From the NCBI GenBank assembly GCA_903865895.1, contig CAIPLM010000307.1, positions 1 through 38,634 of the forward strand: a stretch of DNA of 38,634 nt. The letters are read 5' to 3'. Within the stretch, counting starts at the first letter, position 1; each line of letters begins with the position of its first letter. This stretch comes from an uncultured Rhodospirillales bacterium (GTDB taxonomy: Bacteria > Pseudomonadota > Alphaproteobacteria > Acetobacterales > Acetobacteraceae). The translations under genes and the position numbers were made by a program. Positions 7,544-15,461 of the stretch are shown piece after piece. Under the pieces are notes generated by a model. It made no database searches. It saw only the letters and a list, made by a program, of their open reading frames with translations, and had not been told where the DNA came from.

Positions 7544-7778
7544 GGATGGCACTCCAGTCACGGCAGCAAGTGGCGATATGGGGCAGCAGATCGGCGGCAA
7601 TGCGGCGGATCGCCGGGCCGTTGAAGCCAAGGCTTTCGCGCAGCTCCGGTGGCCCGCCGGGGCAGTTGAGATGAAACACGGCTTCGCCCTCGGCACCGAT
7701 CACGTGGACATGCGGCGGCGGATGGTCGTTCGGATAGATCGTCACGCGCAGGGCGCCGAGGCGGAGAACCGTGGGCAT
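7530..7778 (-). CDS. DUF4160 domain protein
   Basis: 82 residues, a single DUF4160 domain. The diagnostic parts are the opening MPTVLRLGALRVTIYPND, then HPPPHVHVIGAEGEAVFHL. The family is small, soluble and usually encoded immediately upstream of a DUF2442 gene, as here (14-base overlap). The pair is often listed among candidate toxin-antitoxin modules, although activity has not been generally demonstrated. Only a weak GGA ribosome site precedes the ATG, which would suit low-level expression. Confidence 0.88.
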   Translation of the reverse strand: MPTVLRLGALRVTIYPNDHPPPHVHVIGAEGEAVFHLNCPGGPPELRESLGFNGPAIRRIAADLLPHIATCCRDWSAIHGDI

Positions 7779-7838
7779 GTTCCAAGCTACCAGAAACCCA
7801 GGCAGTTGGGAAATGGCACGGGTGGTCTGCGGGGTGGA

Positions 7839-9338
7839 TTAGCCGTTCAACACCATCTCCGGATCCAACGGATAAATCGGCCGCCGCACATTGCGGAAGG
7901 TGAGCTGCCCGTAGTCCGAGGTGCATACCCCCACCCCCGCGCACTCCACGATTTCGCGGGCGAGCTTGCCCACGTCGGCGCGCCAATGCACCCGGCTTTT
8001 GATCGCGATGAAGCGCTTGGTCGCCGGGTCGATCCCGAGGATGCGCATCATCTCCTGCGCGGTCGGCTCGATGTGCCGCGAAAGCAGCACGATCTGCACC
8101 CGCCCGGTATCGAGCACCACGGTATTGCCCATGAACACCTGCAACCCCGGCGTCAGCCCGCCGGTCGCGCGGTAATAGCCGGCGGAGATGGTGCGCACCT
8201 TGCCCTGCACGCGCAACGGCCGGCTGCCGGATTGCAGCGACGGCATCTCCAGCTTGGCGCCGATCTCAAGCTCCACCTCCTGCCCGATCCCGGCCGAGGC
8301 GGCCTGCTGCACCGCGTCGGGGTCGTAGATGCCGAAGAATACCACATCCTCCAGCTCCTGCCGCAGGATTTCCCGCAGCACATCGGTGGTGTCCATGGTG
8401 CCGCCCGAGGCGCAATTGTCGAAATGATCGAGCAGCACCACCCCAGGCCCCTCCTCGCCAAGCCTCTTGGCCCGCGCGACCGACTCCTCCAGCGGCTCGA
8501 TCTTGAAGGTGAAGGCCTCTCGCGCGTTCCAGGCGAAGGCCATCAACTCATCCGCCATCGCCCGCGCATCGGCGGGGTTGTTGTCGGTGACGACGACGGC
8601 CGACAGCCCGGCCATCGGCACGTCGGCATGCGGGAAGCCGACGAACAGCGAGGCGGCGATCGCCCGCCCGCTCGCCTCCCAGCCCGTGCACATCGCCTGC
8701 AAATCCTTGTTGGGGAACATATGGGTGCCCTGGCTCATCACATGCGGCAGCATCGGCAGATTGCCCCAGGCGGTGGTCGGCTTGGTCTTTCCCGCGATCA
8801 CCTCAAGCAGCGCGCGCGCCGCACGCATTGCCGTCTCCTTCATGTCGATATGCGGATAGGTGTGATAGCCCGCCACAACGTCGGCGTTCTCCACCATGTC
8901 GGCGAAGACGTTGGCGTGCATGTCGTAGGCGACACACATCGGCGTCTTGCGATCGATCGCGCGAATGCGGCGCAGCAACTCACCCTCGCCGTCCTCGAAA
9001 TTCTCCACCGCCATGGCGCCATGCAGATCGAGCATGATCCCGTCATAGCCGCCCTTGCTGACCTCATCGGTGATGAGCCCGCAAAACAGCTCATAGGCCT
9101 CGGCGTCCACGCGGCCCGACGGCGGCGCGGAGGCGGTGACCGGCACGGTGATCTCGGCGCCCGCAGCGGCGGCGACTTCGAGGTAGCCGCCCATGCAGGT
9201 GCCGGTGTTGCGGTAGAAATCGATCGCCGCCTGCCCCTTAAGCAGCGTGGTGCCGTCGCGGCAAAAGCGTGCGAGTTTCGTGGGCACCGGCGAGAACGTA
9301 TTGGTCTCGTGAGACATGGTGGCGAGCAGCAGGCGCAT
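7839..9338 (-). CDS. M81 family metallopeptidase (MlrC-like)
   Basis: 499 residues, full length for the family. The N-terminal DUF1485 domain carries the metal-site motifs MSHETNTFSP near the start, YDGIMLDLHGAM around residue 100, and VAYDMHANV around 140. The C-terminal MlrC domain follows, including VVLLDHFDNCASGGTMD and DTGRVQIVLLSR. M81 is named for MlrC, which processes the linear products of microcystin breakdown; most members lie in unrelated bacteria and probably cleave other unusual peptides or amino-acid derivatives. No signal peptide is seen, so it acts in the cytoplasm, on imported material. It is divergent from a family-5 binding protein gene with 88 bases between them, consistent with a shared peptide-uptake role. 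Confidence 0.92.
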   Translation of the reverse strand: MRLLLATMSHETNTFSPVPTKLARFCRDGTTLLKGQAAIDFYRNTGTCMGGYLEVAAAAGAEITVPVTASAPPSGRVDAEAYELFCGLITDEVSKGGYDGIMLDLHGAMAVENFEDGEGELLRRIRAIDRKTPMCVAYDMHANVFADMVENADVVAGYHTYPHIDMKETAMRAARALLEVIAGKTKPTTAWGNLPMLPHVMSQGTHMFPNKDLQAMCTGWEASGRAIAASLFVGFPHADVPMAGLSAVVVTDNNPADARAMADELMAFAWNAREAFTFKIEPLEESVARAKRLGEEGPGVVLLDHFDNCASGGTMDTTDVLREILRQELEDVVFFGIYDPDAVQQAASAGIGQEVELEIGAKLEMPSLQSGSRPLRVQGKVRTISAGYYRATGGLTPGLQVFMGNTVVLDTGRVQIVLLSRHIEPTAQEMMRILGIDPATKRFIAIKSRVHWRADVGKLAREIVECAGVGVCTSDYGQLTFRNVRRPIYPLDPEMVLNG

Positions 9339-9426
9339 GTGCTTTCCCTTGGCATCGGTTTTGCGTCATCCTGTCACCAGCGGCGGACGAGCGGAAGACC
9401 GCGGACACGGCAACAAGGAGAGTTTC

Positions 9427-11004
9427 ATGATCAAGCGACGTGGAGTAATGGCCGGCGGCGCCGCGCTGGCGGGCGGCTTGGCGATGCCCGCCCTCGGCCA
9501 GGGCGCGGCCAAGGTGCTGCGCTACATCCCGCAGGCCAACCTCGCCAACCCCGACCCGATCTGGACCACCGCCACCGTCGCCTGGCTGCACGGCGCCATG
9601 GTGTGGGACACGCTGTACGGGATCGACGACAAGCTGATCCCGCATCTCCAGATGCTCGCCAGCGACGAAGTCTCGGCCGACGGGCTCACCTGGAAAATGG
9701 TGCTGCGCGACGGGCTGGCCTTCACCGATGGCGCGAAGGTGCTGGCGAAGGACTGCGTGATGTCGATCACCCGCTGGGCCAAGCGCGACGGCTTCGGCCA
9801 GCGCATGATGGGCCAGCTCAACGAGATCTCGGCGCCCGATGACAAGACCATCGTCATCCGCCTGAAGAAGCCCTACCCGCTGATGCGCTACGCACTCGGC
9901 TACAATAACTGCTTCATCATGCCGGAGCGCATCGCGAAAACCGATGCCTTCACCCAGATCAGCGAATACATCGGCAGCGGCCCCTTCCGCTTCCTCAAGG
10001 ACGAATGGGTGTCCGGCGCCTCGGCCGCCTATGCCAAGAACGAGAAGTATGTGCCCCGCGAGGGCAAGCCGAGCTACCTCGCCGGCGGCAAGGTGGTGAA
10101 TTTTGACCGGGTGGAGTGGAAGATCATCCCCGATCCCGCCACCAGCCTCTCCGCCCTGCAGCGCGGCGAAGTCGATTGGTGGGAGAACCCGCTGTTCGAC
10201 CAGCTGCCTTTGCTCCGCAAGGACAAGAACATCCGCCTCGAGGTGATCAGCCCGCTCGCCGCCCTCGGCGTGATCGGCGTCAACCACGAGCTGCCGCCGT
10301 TCAACAACCCGAAGCTGCTGAAAGCCGTGCAGGCCGCCGTCGATCAGGACGAGTTCATGAACGCCGTGCTGGGCGACTTCAAGGACGAGTTCGGCAAGAA
10401 GGCCGCCATCTTCGTCACCGGCTCGCCGATGGCGAACACGGTCGACATGGACAAGCTGATCAGCAAGCGCGATCTCGCCAAGGCCAAAAAGATGGTCGCC
10501 GAGAGCGGCTACAAGGGCGAGAAGGTGACGCTGATGTCGCCCTCCGACCAGCCGCAGCTCACCGCCATGGCGCTGGTGACGGATGCGATGTTCAAGGCGA
10601 TCGGCATCAATTCCGAATACACGCTGATGGATTGGGGCACCCTGGTCACCCGGCGCGCCAAGCACGAGCCGCCGGAGCAGGGCGGCTGGAACGCCTTCTG
10701 CACCACCTGGGGCGGGCTCGCGGTATCCAACCCCGGCGGCCACGTGCCGCTGCGCGGCAACGGCAAGGACGGCTGGTTCGGCGGGCCGGTGGACCCGGAG
10801 ATGGAGGCCCTGCGCGAGAAGTGGTTCGAGGCGCCCGATCTCGACGCCCAGAAGAAGGTTTGCGAGGACATGCAGCGCCTCGCGCTGGATCACATCCCCT
10901 TCTTCCCGACCGGCGAATGGACCACACCGACTGCCTACCGTGCCAACCTCACTGACGTCGTGCGCTCCGGCAGCCCGGTGTTCTGGGGCGTGAAGAAGTC
11001 CTGA
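9427..11004 (+). CDS. Family-5 ABC substrate-binding protein (oligopeptide/dipeptide type)
   Basis: 525 residues from the ATG at 9427, which has an AAGGAG site 6 bases upstream. A twin-arginine signal peptide (KRRGVMAGGAALAGGLAMPA) indicates export to the periplasm. The mature chain has the SBP_bac_5 pattern: an opening YIPQANLANPDPIWTT, then SADGLTWKMVLRDGLAFTDG, SEYIGSGPFRF, and an aromatic C-terminus (VFWGVKK). Proteins of this class capture peptides, nickel chelates, opines or glycosides. No family-5 permeases accompany it; instead three genes of a polar-amino-acid type transporter follow. It is clearly paralogous to the binding protein at 13783-15372 (both carry the GSGPFR motif and a VFWxVxK ending). 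Confidence 0.93.
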   Translation: MIKRRGVMAGGAALAGGLAMPALGQGAAKVLRYIPQANLANPDPIWTTATVAWLHGAMVWDTLYGIDDKLIPHLQMLASDEVSADGLTWKMVLRDGLAFTDGAKVLAKDCVMSITRWAKRDGFGQRMMGQLNEISAPDDKTIVIRLKKPYPLMRYALGYNNCFIMPERIAKTDAFTQISEYIGSGPFRFLKDEWVSGASAAYAKNEKYVPREGKPSYLAGGKVVNFDRVEWKIIPDPATSLSALQRGEVDWWENPLFDQLPLLRKDKNIRLEVISPLAALGVIGVNHELPPFNNPKLLKAVQAAVDQDEFMNAVLGDFKDEFGKKAAIFVTGSPMANTVDMDKLISKRDLAKAKKMVAESGYKGEKVTLMSPSDQPQLTAMALVTDAMFKAIGINSEYTLMDWGTLVTRRAKHEPPEQGGWNAFCTTWGGLAVSNPGGHVPLRGNGKDGWFGGPVDPEMEALREKWFEAPDLDAQKKVCEDMQRLALDHIPFFPTGEWTTPTAYRANLTDVVRSGSPVFWGVKKS

Positions 11005-11042
11005 AACCGCCGCGCGCACGTTCCGTCCGATGGGGGGCCGCG

Positions 11043-11804
11043 ATGCAGATCGCGGCCTTCCTCGTGGTTGTCGGCGGCATCGCCTGGCTGGTCTCGCGCG
11101 GGGCCGGGGCGATGCCGTACCGCTGGCAATGGGCGCGCGTGCTGCCCTACCTCTACAAAACCTACGAAGGCGCCATCTATCCCGGCCCGCTGCTCCGCGG
11201 CCTCGGGGTGACGTTGCAGATCTCCGCCTGGGGCTTTGTCGTCACCCTGCTCGCCGGGCTCGGGGCCGCGATGCTGGCGATGTCCCACTCCATCGTCGGC
11301 CGCGCGGTTGCGCGCGCCTATGTCGAACTCATCCGCAACACGCCGCTGCTGGTGCAGATCTACCTCTTCTACTTCGTGCTCTCCCCCATCCTCGGCATCG
11401 GGCGCGACCTGACGGGCATCCTTGCCCTCGGCCTGTTCGAGGGCGCCTTCGCCGCCGAGATCATCCGCGCCGGCATCGCCGCCGTACCGCGCGGGCAGTG
11501 GGAGGCGGCCGAGAGCCTTGGTCTATCGCCCTGGCATGTCCGCCGGCACATCATCCTGCCCCAGGCCGCCCGCATCGTGCTGCCGCCGCTCACCTCGCTC
11601 GCCATCAGCCTGGTGAAACACTCCGCCATCGTCAGCGCGATCGCCATCTTCGACCTCACCAACGAGGCGCGGAATGTCATCGCCGACACCTTCCTGACCT
11701 TTGAGATTTGGCTCACAATCGCCGCCATCTACCTGATCGTCACTACAACCATGTCCTGGCTTGCCAGCCTGCTGGAACGGCGGCTGGCCAGCGGGCACCG
11801 ATGA
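11043..11804 (+). CDS. Polar amino acid ABC transporter permease (HisM/GlnP family)
   Basis: 253 residues. After an N-terminal helix and a periplasmic segment (YRWQWARVLPYLYKT) come the transmembrane core and the family hallmark YVELIRNTPLLVQIYLFYF. The EAA loop that docks on the ATPase reads WEAAESLGLSPWHVRRHI. The start at 11043 follows a weak GGGGGGCC site, 38 bases after the binding-protein gene. The product forms the membrane channel, probably as a heterodimer with the permease at 12598. The intact EAA loop shows it expects an ATPase, yet none is encoded here. Confidence 0.92.
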   Translation: MQIAAFLVVVGGIAWLVSRGAGAMPYRWQWARVLPYLYKTYEGAIYPGPLLRGLGVTLQISAWGFVVTLLAGLGAAMLAMSHSIVGRAVARAYVELIRNTPLLVQIYLFYFVLSPILGIGRDLTGILALGLFEGAFAAEIIRAGIAAVPRGQWEAAESLGLSPWHVRRHIILPQAARIVLPPLTSLAISLVKHSAIVSAIAIFDLTNEARNVIADTFLTFEIWLTIAAIYLIVTTTMSWLASLLERRLASGHR

Positions 11805-11815
11805 AGGATACCAGA

Positions 11816-12622
11816 ATGAACCGCCGCCACCTCCTGCTCGCCACCGCCGCCCTTGCGGCCCCTGCCCTGATCCGCCCCGCCACCGCCGCGGGCTCGATGA
11901 TCGACGAAGTGAAATCCCGTGGCGTGCTGCGGGCGGGCTGCGCCACCTTCGTGCCCTGGGCGATGCGCGACAAGCAGGGCGCCCTGATCGGCTTCGAGAT
12001 CGACGTCGCGACCCGCCTCGCCGCCGATCTCGGGGTGAAATACGAGCCGGTGCCGACCGCGTGGGACGGCATCATCCCCGCCCTCCTCGCCGGCAACTTC
12101 GATGTCATCATCGGCGGCATGACTGTCACCCCCGCGCGCGAGCAGAGCGTGGACTTCACCGAGGCCTACTCCTTCACCGGCGTCCACATGGTCGCCAACA
12201 AGAAGGTCGCCCCGGGCCTCACCTCCGCCGAAGCCTTCAACAAGCCGACCATCACCCTGGTCGCTCGCCGCGGCACCAACGCGGTGACGGTGATCCAGAC
12301 CCTCATGCCGCTCGCCACCCTCCGCCAGTTCGATGACGACGCGCAGGCGCTGCAGGAACTCCTCAACGGCAACGCGGCCGCCTGGGTGACCTCCACCCCC
12401 AAGCCCGCCTTCGCCGCCATCGACAACGCGGACACGCTCTACCTCCCGGTCGCCAAGCCGATGGTTGCCCAGCGCGACGCCATGGCGATCCGCAAGGGCG
12501 ATGCCGCCTCCATGAAGGTGCTGAACGACTGGATCGCCGCCCGCAAGGCCGACGGCTTCCTCGCCGATCGCTTCTCCACCTGGTTCGAGAAGCGCGAGTG
12601 GCTGAAGCAGGTGCAGGGCTGA
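11816..12622 (+). CDS. Family-3 ABC substrate-binding protein (polar amino acids)
   Basis: 268 residues from the ATG at 11816, chosen because AAGGA lies 8 bases upstream; an ATG at 11801 overlapping the permease stop is an alternative. The signal peptide is of Arg-Arg type (NRRHLLLATAALAAPALIRP). The mature part follows the family-3 plan: VLRAGCATFVPWAMRDKQG, LIGFEIDVATRLAADLGVKY, FDVIIGGMTVTPAREQSVDF. These regions bind the alpha-amino and carboxylate groups of an amino acid or close relative. It is sandwiched between the two permease genes, an uncommon order. Substrate is not predictable from sequence alone. Confidence 0.92.
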   Translation: MNRRHLLLATAALAAPALIRPATAAGSMIDEVKSRGVLRAGCATFVPWAMRDKQGALIGFEIDVATRLAADLGVKYEPVPTAWDGIIPALLAGNFDVIIGGMTVTPAREQSVDFTEAYSFTGVHMVANKKVAPGLTSAEAFNKPTITLVARRGTNAVTVIQTLMPLATLRQFDDDAQALQELLNGNAAAWVTSTPKPAFAAIDNADTLYLPVAKPMVAQRDAMAIRKGDAASMKVLNDWIAARKADGFLADRFSTWFEKREWLKQVQG

Positions 12623-13515
12623 CCACTCAGCCCCAACGCGGCATCCGGCTGGGTTGGCTGGATGCCGCACTGCTGGCCGTTCTCGCTGTCCTCGCCGGGC
12701 TTATCGCCTGGCGGGTGAACGCGGTGCTGAACTACCGCTGGAACTGGGCGCCCATCCCCAACTACCTGCTGCGCTGGGATGCCGAGCGCGGCTGGGTGGC
12801 GAACCTGCTGCTGCAAGGCCTCGCCAATACGCTGCGCCTCTCCGTCTGGGGCATGGCACTCGCCATCCTGTTCGGCGGGCTGATCGGCCTCGCCCGCACC
12901 TCCGCCCTGCTGCTCCCCCGCATGCTCGGCGCCGTCTACGTCGAGACCATGCGCAACACCCCGCCACTGGTGCTCATCTTCGTCGGCTACTTCTTCGTCT
13001 CCAGCCAAATCATGCCGCTGCTGGGCATCGACGCCTTCCTCCGCACCGCCTCGCCCGACACCCGGATCGCCCTCTCCTGGCTGTTCGGCGACCCCCGCCT
13101 GCTCAAAAACTTCCTCTCCGCCCTCGTCGTCGTCGCCCTCTTCGAAGGCGCCTATATCGCCGAAATCCTCCGCGCCGGCATCCAAGCCATCGAAATTGGC
13201 CAATGGGACGCCGCCAGAGCCCTGGGCATGCGCCGCTGGCAAGCGCTGCGCCACGTCATCATCCCCCAAGCCGTCGCCCGCATGGTGCCGCCCTTCTGCG
13301 GGCAATTCATCTCCCTCATCAAAGACAGCTCCATCGTCTCCCTCATCTCCATCCAAGACCTCACCTTCATGGCCAACGACGTCGCCGTCTCCACCGGCCG
13401 CGTCTTCGAAACCTGGATCACCGCCGCAACCCTCTACTTCACCCTCTGCCTCACCCTCTCCCTCCTCTTCCGCCACTGGGAACGCCGCTTCGCGTTCGGA
13501 ACACCGCGAGGATAG
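12598..13515 (+). CDS. Polar amino acid ABC transporter permease, second subunit
   Basis: 305 residues from a GTG at 12598 that overlaps the end of the binding-protein gene by 25 bases; no ATG is available until well into the first helix. An N-terminal helix and the periplasmic segment YRWNWAPIPNYLL are followed by the core with YVETMRNTPPLVLIFVGYFF and the EAA loop WDAARALGMRRWQALRHVII. It is longer than its partner because of an insert after the second core helix (IDAFLRTASPDTRIALSWL), as seen in AapQ/BztB-like permeases. Together with 11043-11804 it would make the heterodimeric channel. The gene ends just before the composite palindrome that separates it from the convergent operon. Confidence 0.92.
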   Translation: MAEAGAGLTTQPQRGIRLGWLDAALLAVLAVLAGLIAWRVNAVLNYRWNWAPIPNYLLRWDAERGWVANLLLQGLANTLRLSVWGMALAILFGGLIGLARTSALLLPRMLGAVYVETMRNTPPLVLIFVGYFFVSSQIMPLLGIDAFLRTASPDTRIALSWLFGDPRLLKNFLSALVVVALFEGAYIAEILRAGIQAIEIGQWDAARALGMRRWQALRHVIIPQAVARMVPPFCGQFISLIKDSSIVSLISIQDLTFMANDVAVSTGRVFETWITAATLYFTLCLTLSLLFRHWERRFAFGTPRG

Positions 13516-13540
13516 GTCGGCGTGGGTTGGGTGTTGGAAA

Positions 13541-13760
13541 GGAAGGCCAGGGGCGCTGCCCCTGGACCCCGCTGGGGGATGATCCCCCAGACCCGCATTC
13601 GTTTAAGAGGGTGAGACGCGAGGGAGGGGGCCTACTCGGTGGATGCAACCACGGAGCAGGCCCCCTCCCTCGCGTCTCACCGTATCCTTCAAATGCATGA
13701 GGTCCAGGGGCTCGGCCCCTGGCAGGGGTCAAGGGGGCGGCGCCCCCTTGCCTTTCTCTC
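13541..13760. repeat. Composite inverted-repeat element with a 24-bp perfect stem (bidirectional terminator)
   Basis: The stretch between two convergent operons holds five dyads. At the centre, 13610-13633 and 13658-13681 are perfect 24-base inverted copies around a 24-base loop. On the left are hairpins at 13547-13565 (CCAGGGGC/GCCCCTGG) and 13572-13590 (CTGGGGGA/TCCCCCAG). On the right are 13704-13722 (CCAGGGGC/GCCCCTGG) and 13730-13750 (CAAGGGGGC/GCCCCCTTG). The left flank and the reverse complement of the right flank are similar, so the whole resembles two copies of one dispersed element facing each other. It should stop transcription from both sides. Confidence 0.75.
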
Positions 13761-13782
13761 CCAGCGCCCGGCCCGTGCCGAC

Positions 13783-15372
13783 CTATCCCTTGCGGACGTT
13801 CCAGAACACGGGCGCAGGTCCGCGGAGGAGGCCGGTGAGATTGCTGCGCCAGGCGGTTGATTGGATGTATTGGCCGAGGGGGATGTAGGGGACGAAGTCC
13901 AGGCATTCGAGTTGGATTTGGTCGGAGATGCGTTTTTGGTCGGCGGGATCGGAGCTGTCGATCCAGGCGTCGCGCAGGGCTTCGAGTTTCGGGTTTTCGG
14001 GCCAGCCGATCCAGGCGTCTTTGCCGTTGGTGCGCAGGCCGGTGGCGAGGACGGGGTTGCCGAAATCAACGGAGGGGAAGCCGGAGGGGAAGACGGACCA
14101 GCCGCCTTTTTCGAGCGGTTCCTTGCTGTTGCGGCGTTGGGTGACGGTGCCCCAGTCGGTGGTTTGGCTGTCGATATTGAGGCCGACCTTGCGGAAGGCG
14201 CTTTCGGCGACCTGGCAGAGCACGTCGTAGGCCGGCGGATCGGTGGGGTGCATGAAGGCGATGCGCTCGCCGTTATAGCCGCCTTCTTTCAGCATGGCCT
14301 TGATGGCGTCGGCGGAGGGGCGATTGCGCAGGCGTTCCATGCCGGCTTCGGTGGCGCTTTCGGTGCCGGGGATGAAGAAGCCGATGGGGGCGCGCCAGCC
14401 GTCGCGGTCATCGGCCATGACGGCGGTCATCTCGTCGGTCTGGTCGATGGCGTAGAGCATGGCGCGGCGCACGGCGGGGTTGGCGGTGGGGCCGTGCAGG
14501 AAGTTGGGGCGCAGCACCGGGTAGACGCCGTGGGTATCGAGCCGCCCGACGGTGACGCCCTGGGTTTTCCTGAGCATGGCCAGCAGGTCGGGGATCGGGA
14601 CTTCCACCCAATCGACTTCGCCGGTGGCCAGCGCCCCGGCGGCGGTGGCGGCGTCGGGGATGACGCGCCATTCTACCCGATCGACATGCACGTGATAGCC
14701 GCCTTTGCCGTATTCCACGGGCTCATTGCGTGGCACGTATTTGTCAAATTTGGCGAAGACGGCGCGGCTGCCGGAGACGAATTCATTGCCGACCCAGCGG
14801 AACGGCCCGCTGCCGATGGCTTCGGCCACCTGTTTGAACGGATCAAGGGCGAGGCGTTCGGGCATGATGACGCAGGTGGGTTGCGTTTTCGCCAGCGCAT
14901 TGGGCAGGAAAGGGAAGGGCTTGCGCAGGCGCCAGACCATGGTGCGGTCATCGGTGGCTTCCAGCGAGTCCATGCGGGCGTTGATGGAGGCGCCGATCGG
15001 GTCGCGCACCATCCAGCGCTTGACCGAGGCCACGCAGTCCCGCGCGCGCACGGGTTCGCCGTCATGGAAAGTGAGGCCGGGGCGGAGCTTCATGGTCCAG
15101 CGCTTGCCGCCGTCCTCGACGAGATGGCCCTCGACCATGTGGGGATGCGCGTTGAGCGCGATGTCCCTGGTGTAGAGGGTTTCGTAGATCATCATGGCCA
15201 GCGTGCGCGTCGCCTGCGCAGTGGTCCACACAGGGTCCCAGCTCGGCGGATTGGTGGTGGGGACGAAGACGAGAGTGCTCGCCTTGCCGCCGACCGCGGT
15301 TTGCGCGAGGGCGGAACGGGTGGACATAGCCGCGCTGGCGGCGAGACCGGCGAGGGCCTGGCGACGCTTCAT
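13783..15372 (-). CDS. Family-5 ABC substrate-binding protein (second paralogue)
   Basis: 529 residues from the ATG at 15372, preceded by GGAGGAATCACC. The signal peptide begins KRRQALAGLAASAAMSTRSA (twin-arginine type). Family-5 landmarks are present: LVFVPTTNPPSWDPVWTT at the mature N-terminus, WTMKLRPGLTFHDGEPV, AEAIGSGPFRWVGNEFVSGS and the terminal VFWNVRKG. It is the obvious paralogue of the protein at 9427-11004 and faces it across the permease genes. It is the third gene of a minus-strand group SDR / C45 hydrolase / binding protein, so it probably delivers the substrate that those enzymes modify. No family-5 permease or ATPase is nearby. Confidence 0.93.
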   Translation of the reverse strand: MKRRQALAGLAASAAMSTRSALAQTAVGGKASTLVFVPTTNPPSWDPVWTTAQATRTLAMMIYETLYTRDIALNAHPHMVEGHLVEDGGKRWTMKLRPGLTFHDGEPVRARDCVASVKRWMVRDPIGASINARMDSLEATDDRTMVWRLRKPFPFLPNALAKTQPTCVIMPERLALDPFKQVAEAIGSGPFRWVGNEFVSGSRAVFAKFDKYVPRNEPVEYGKGGYHVHVDRVEWRVIPDAATAAGALATGEVDWVEVPIPDLLAMLRKTQGVTVGRLDTHGVYPVLRPNFLHGPTANPAVRRAMLYAIDQTDEMTAVMADDRDGWRAPIGFFIPGTESATEAGMERLRNRPSADAIKAMLKEGGYNGERIAFMHPTDPPAYDVLCQVAESAFRKVGLNIDSQTTDWGTVTQRRNSKEPLEKGGWSVFPSGFPSVDFGNPVLATGLRTNGKDAWIGWPENPKLEALRDAWIDSSDPADQKRISDQIQLECLDFVPYIPLGQYIQSTAWRSNLTGLLRGPAPVFWNVRKG

Positions 15373-15441
15373 GGTGATTCCTCCGGCTAGCGATTGGTTC
15401 GCTTTCGCCGGTGAATCTAGGGCGGATCGGGCCGCCGCGTC

Positions 15442-15461
15442 CACGCTCCGTTTAGAGCGTG
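15442..15461. terminator. Stem-loop spanning the C45 gene stop codon
   Basis: CACGCTC-N6-GAGCGTG forms a 7-bp stem whose loop contains the stop codon of the C45 gene. It sits between the C45 and binding-protein genes and could attenuate or protect the intercistronic end. There is no T-run. Confidence 0.35.

Noticed and set aside
7332-9842. 836-codon plus-strand frame across the M81 gene and into the binding-protein gene
   Set aside because: It is antisense to the M81 gene and out of frame with the family-5 binding protein; its residues are Arg/His/Pro-rich, as expected from high-GC shadow frames.
13861-15390. 509-codon plus-strand frame opposite the second family-5 binding protein
   Set aside because: Gly/Asp/Val-rich antisense shadow without any recognisable motif; the minus-strand gene has a ribosome site, signal peptide and family motifs.
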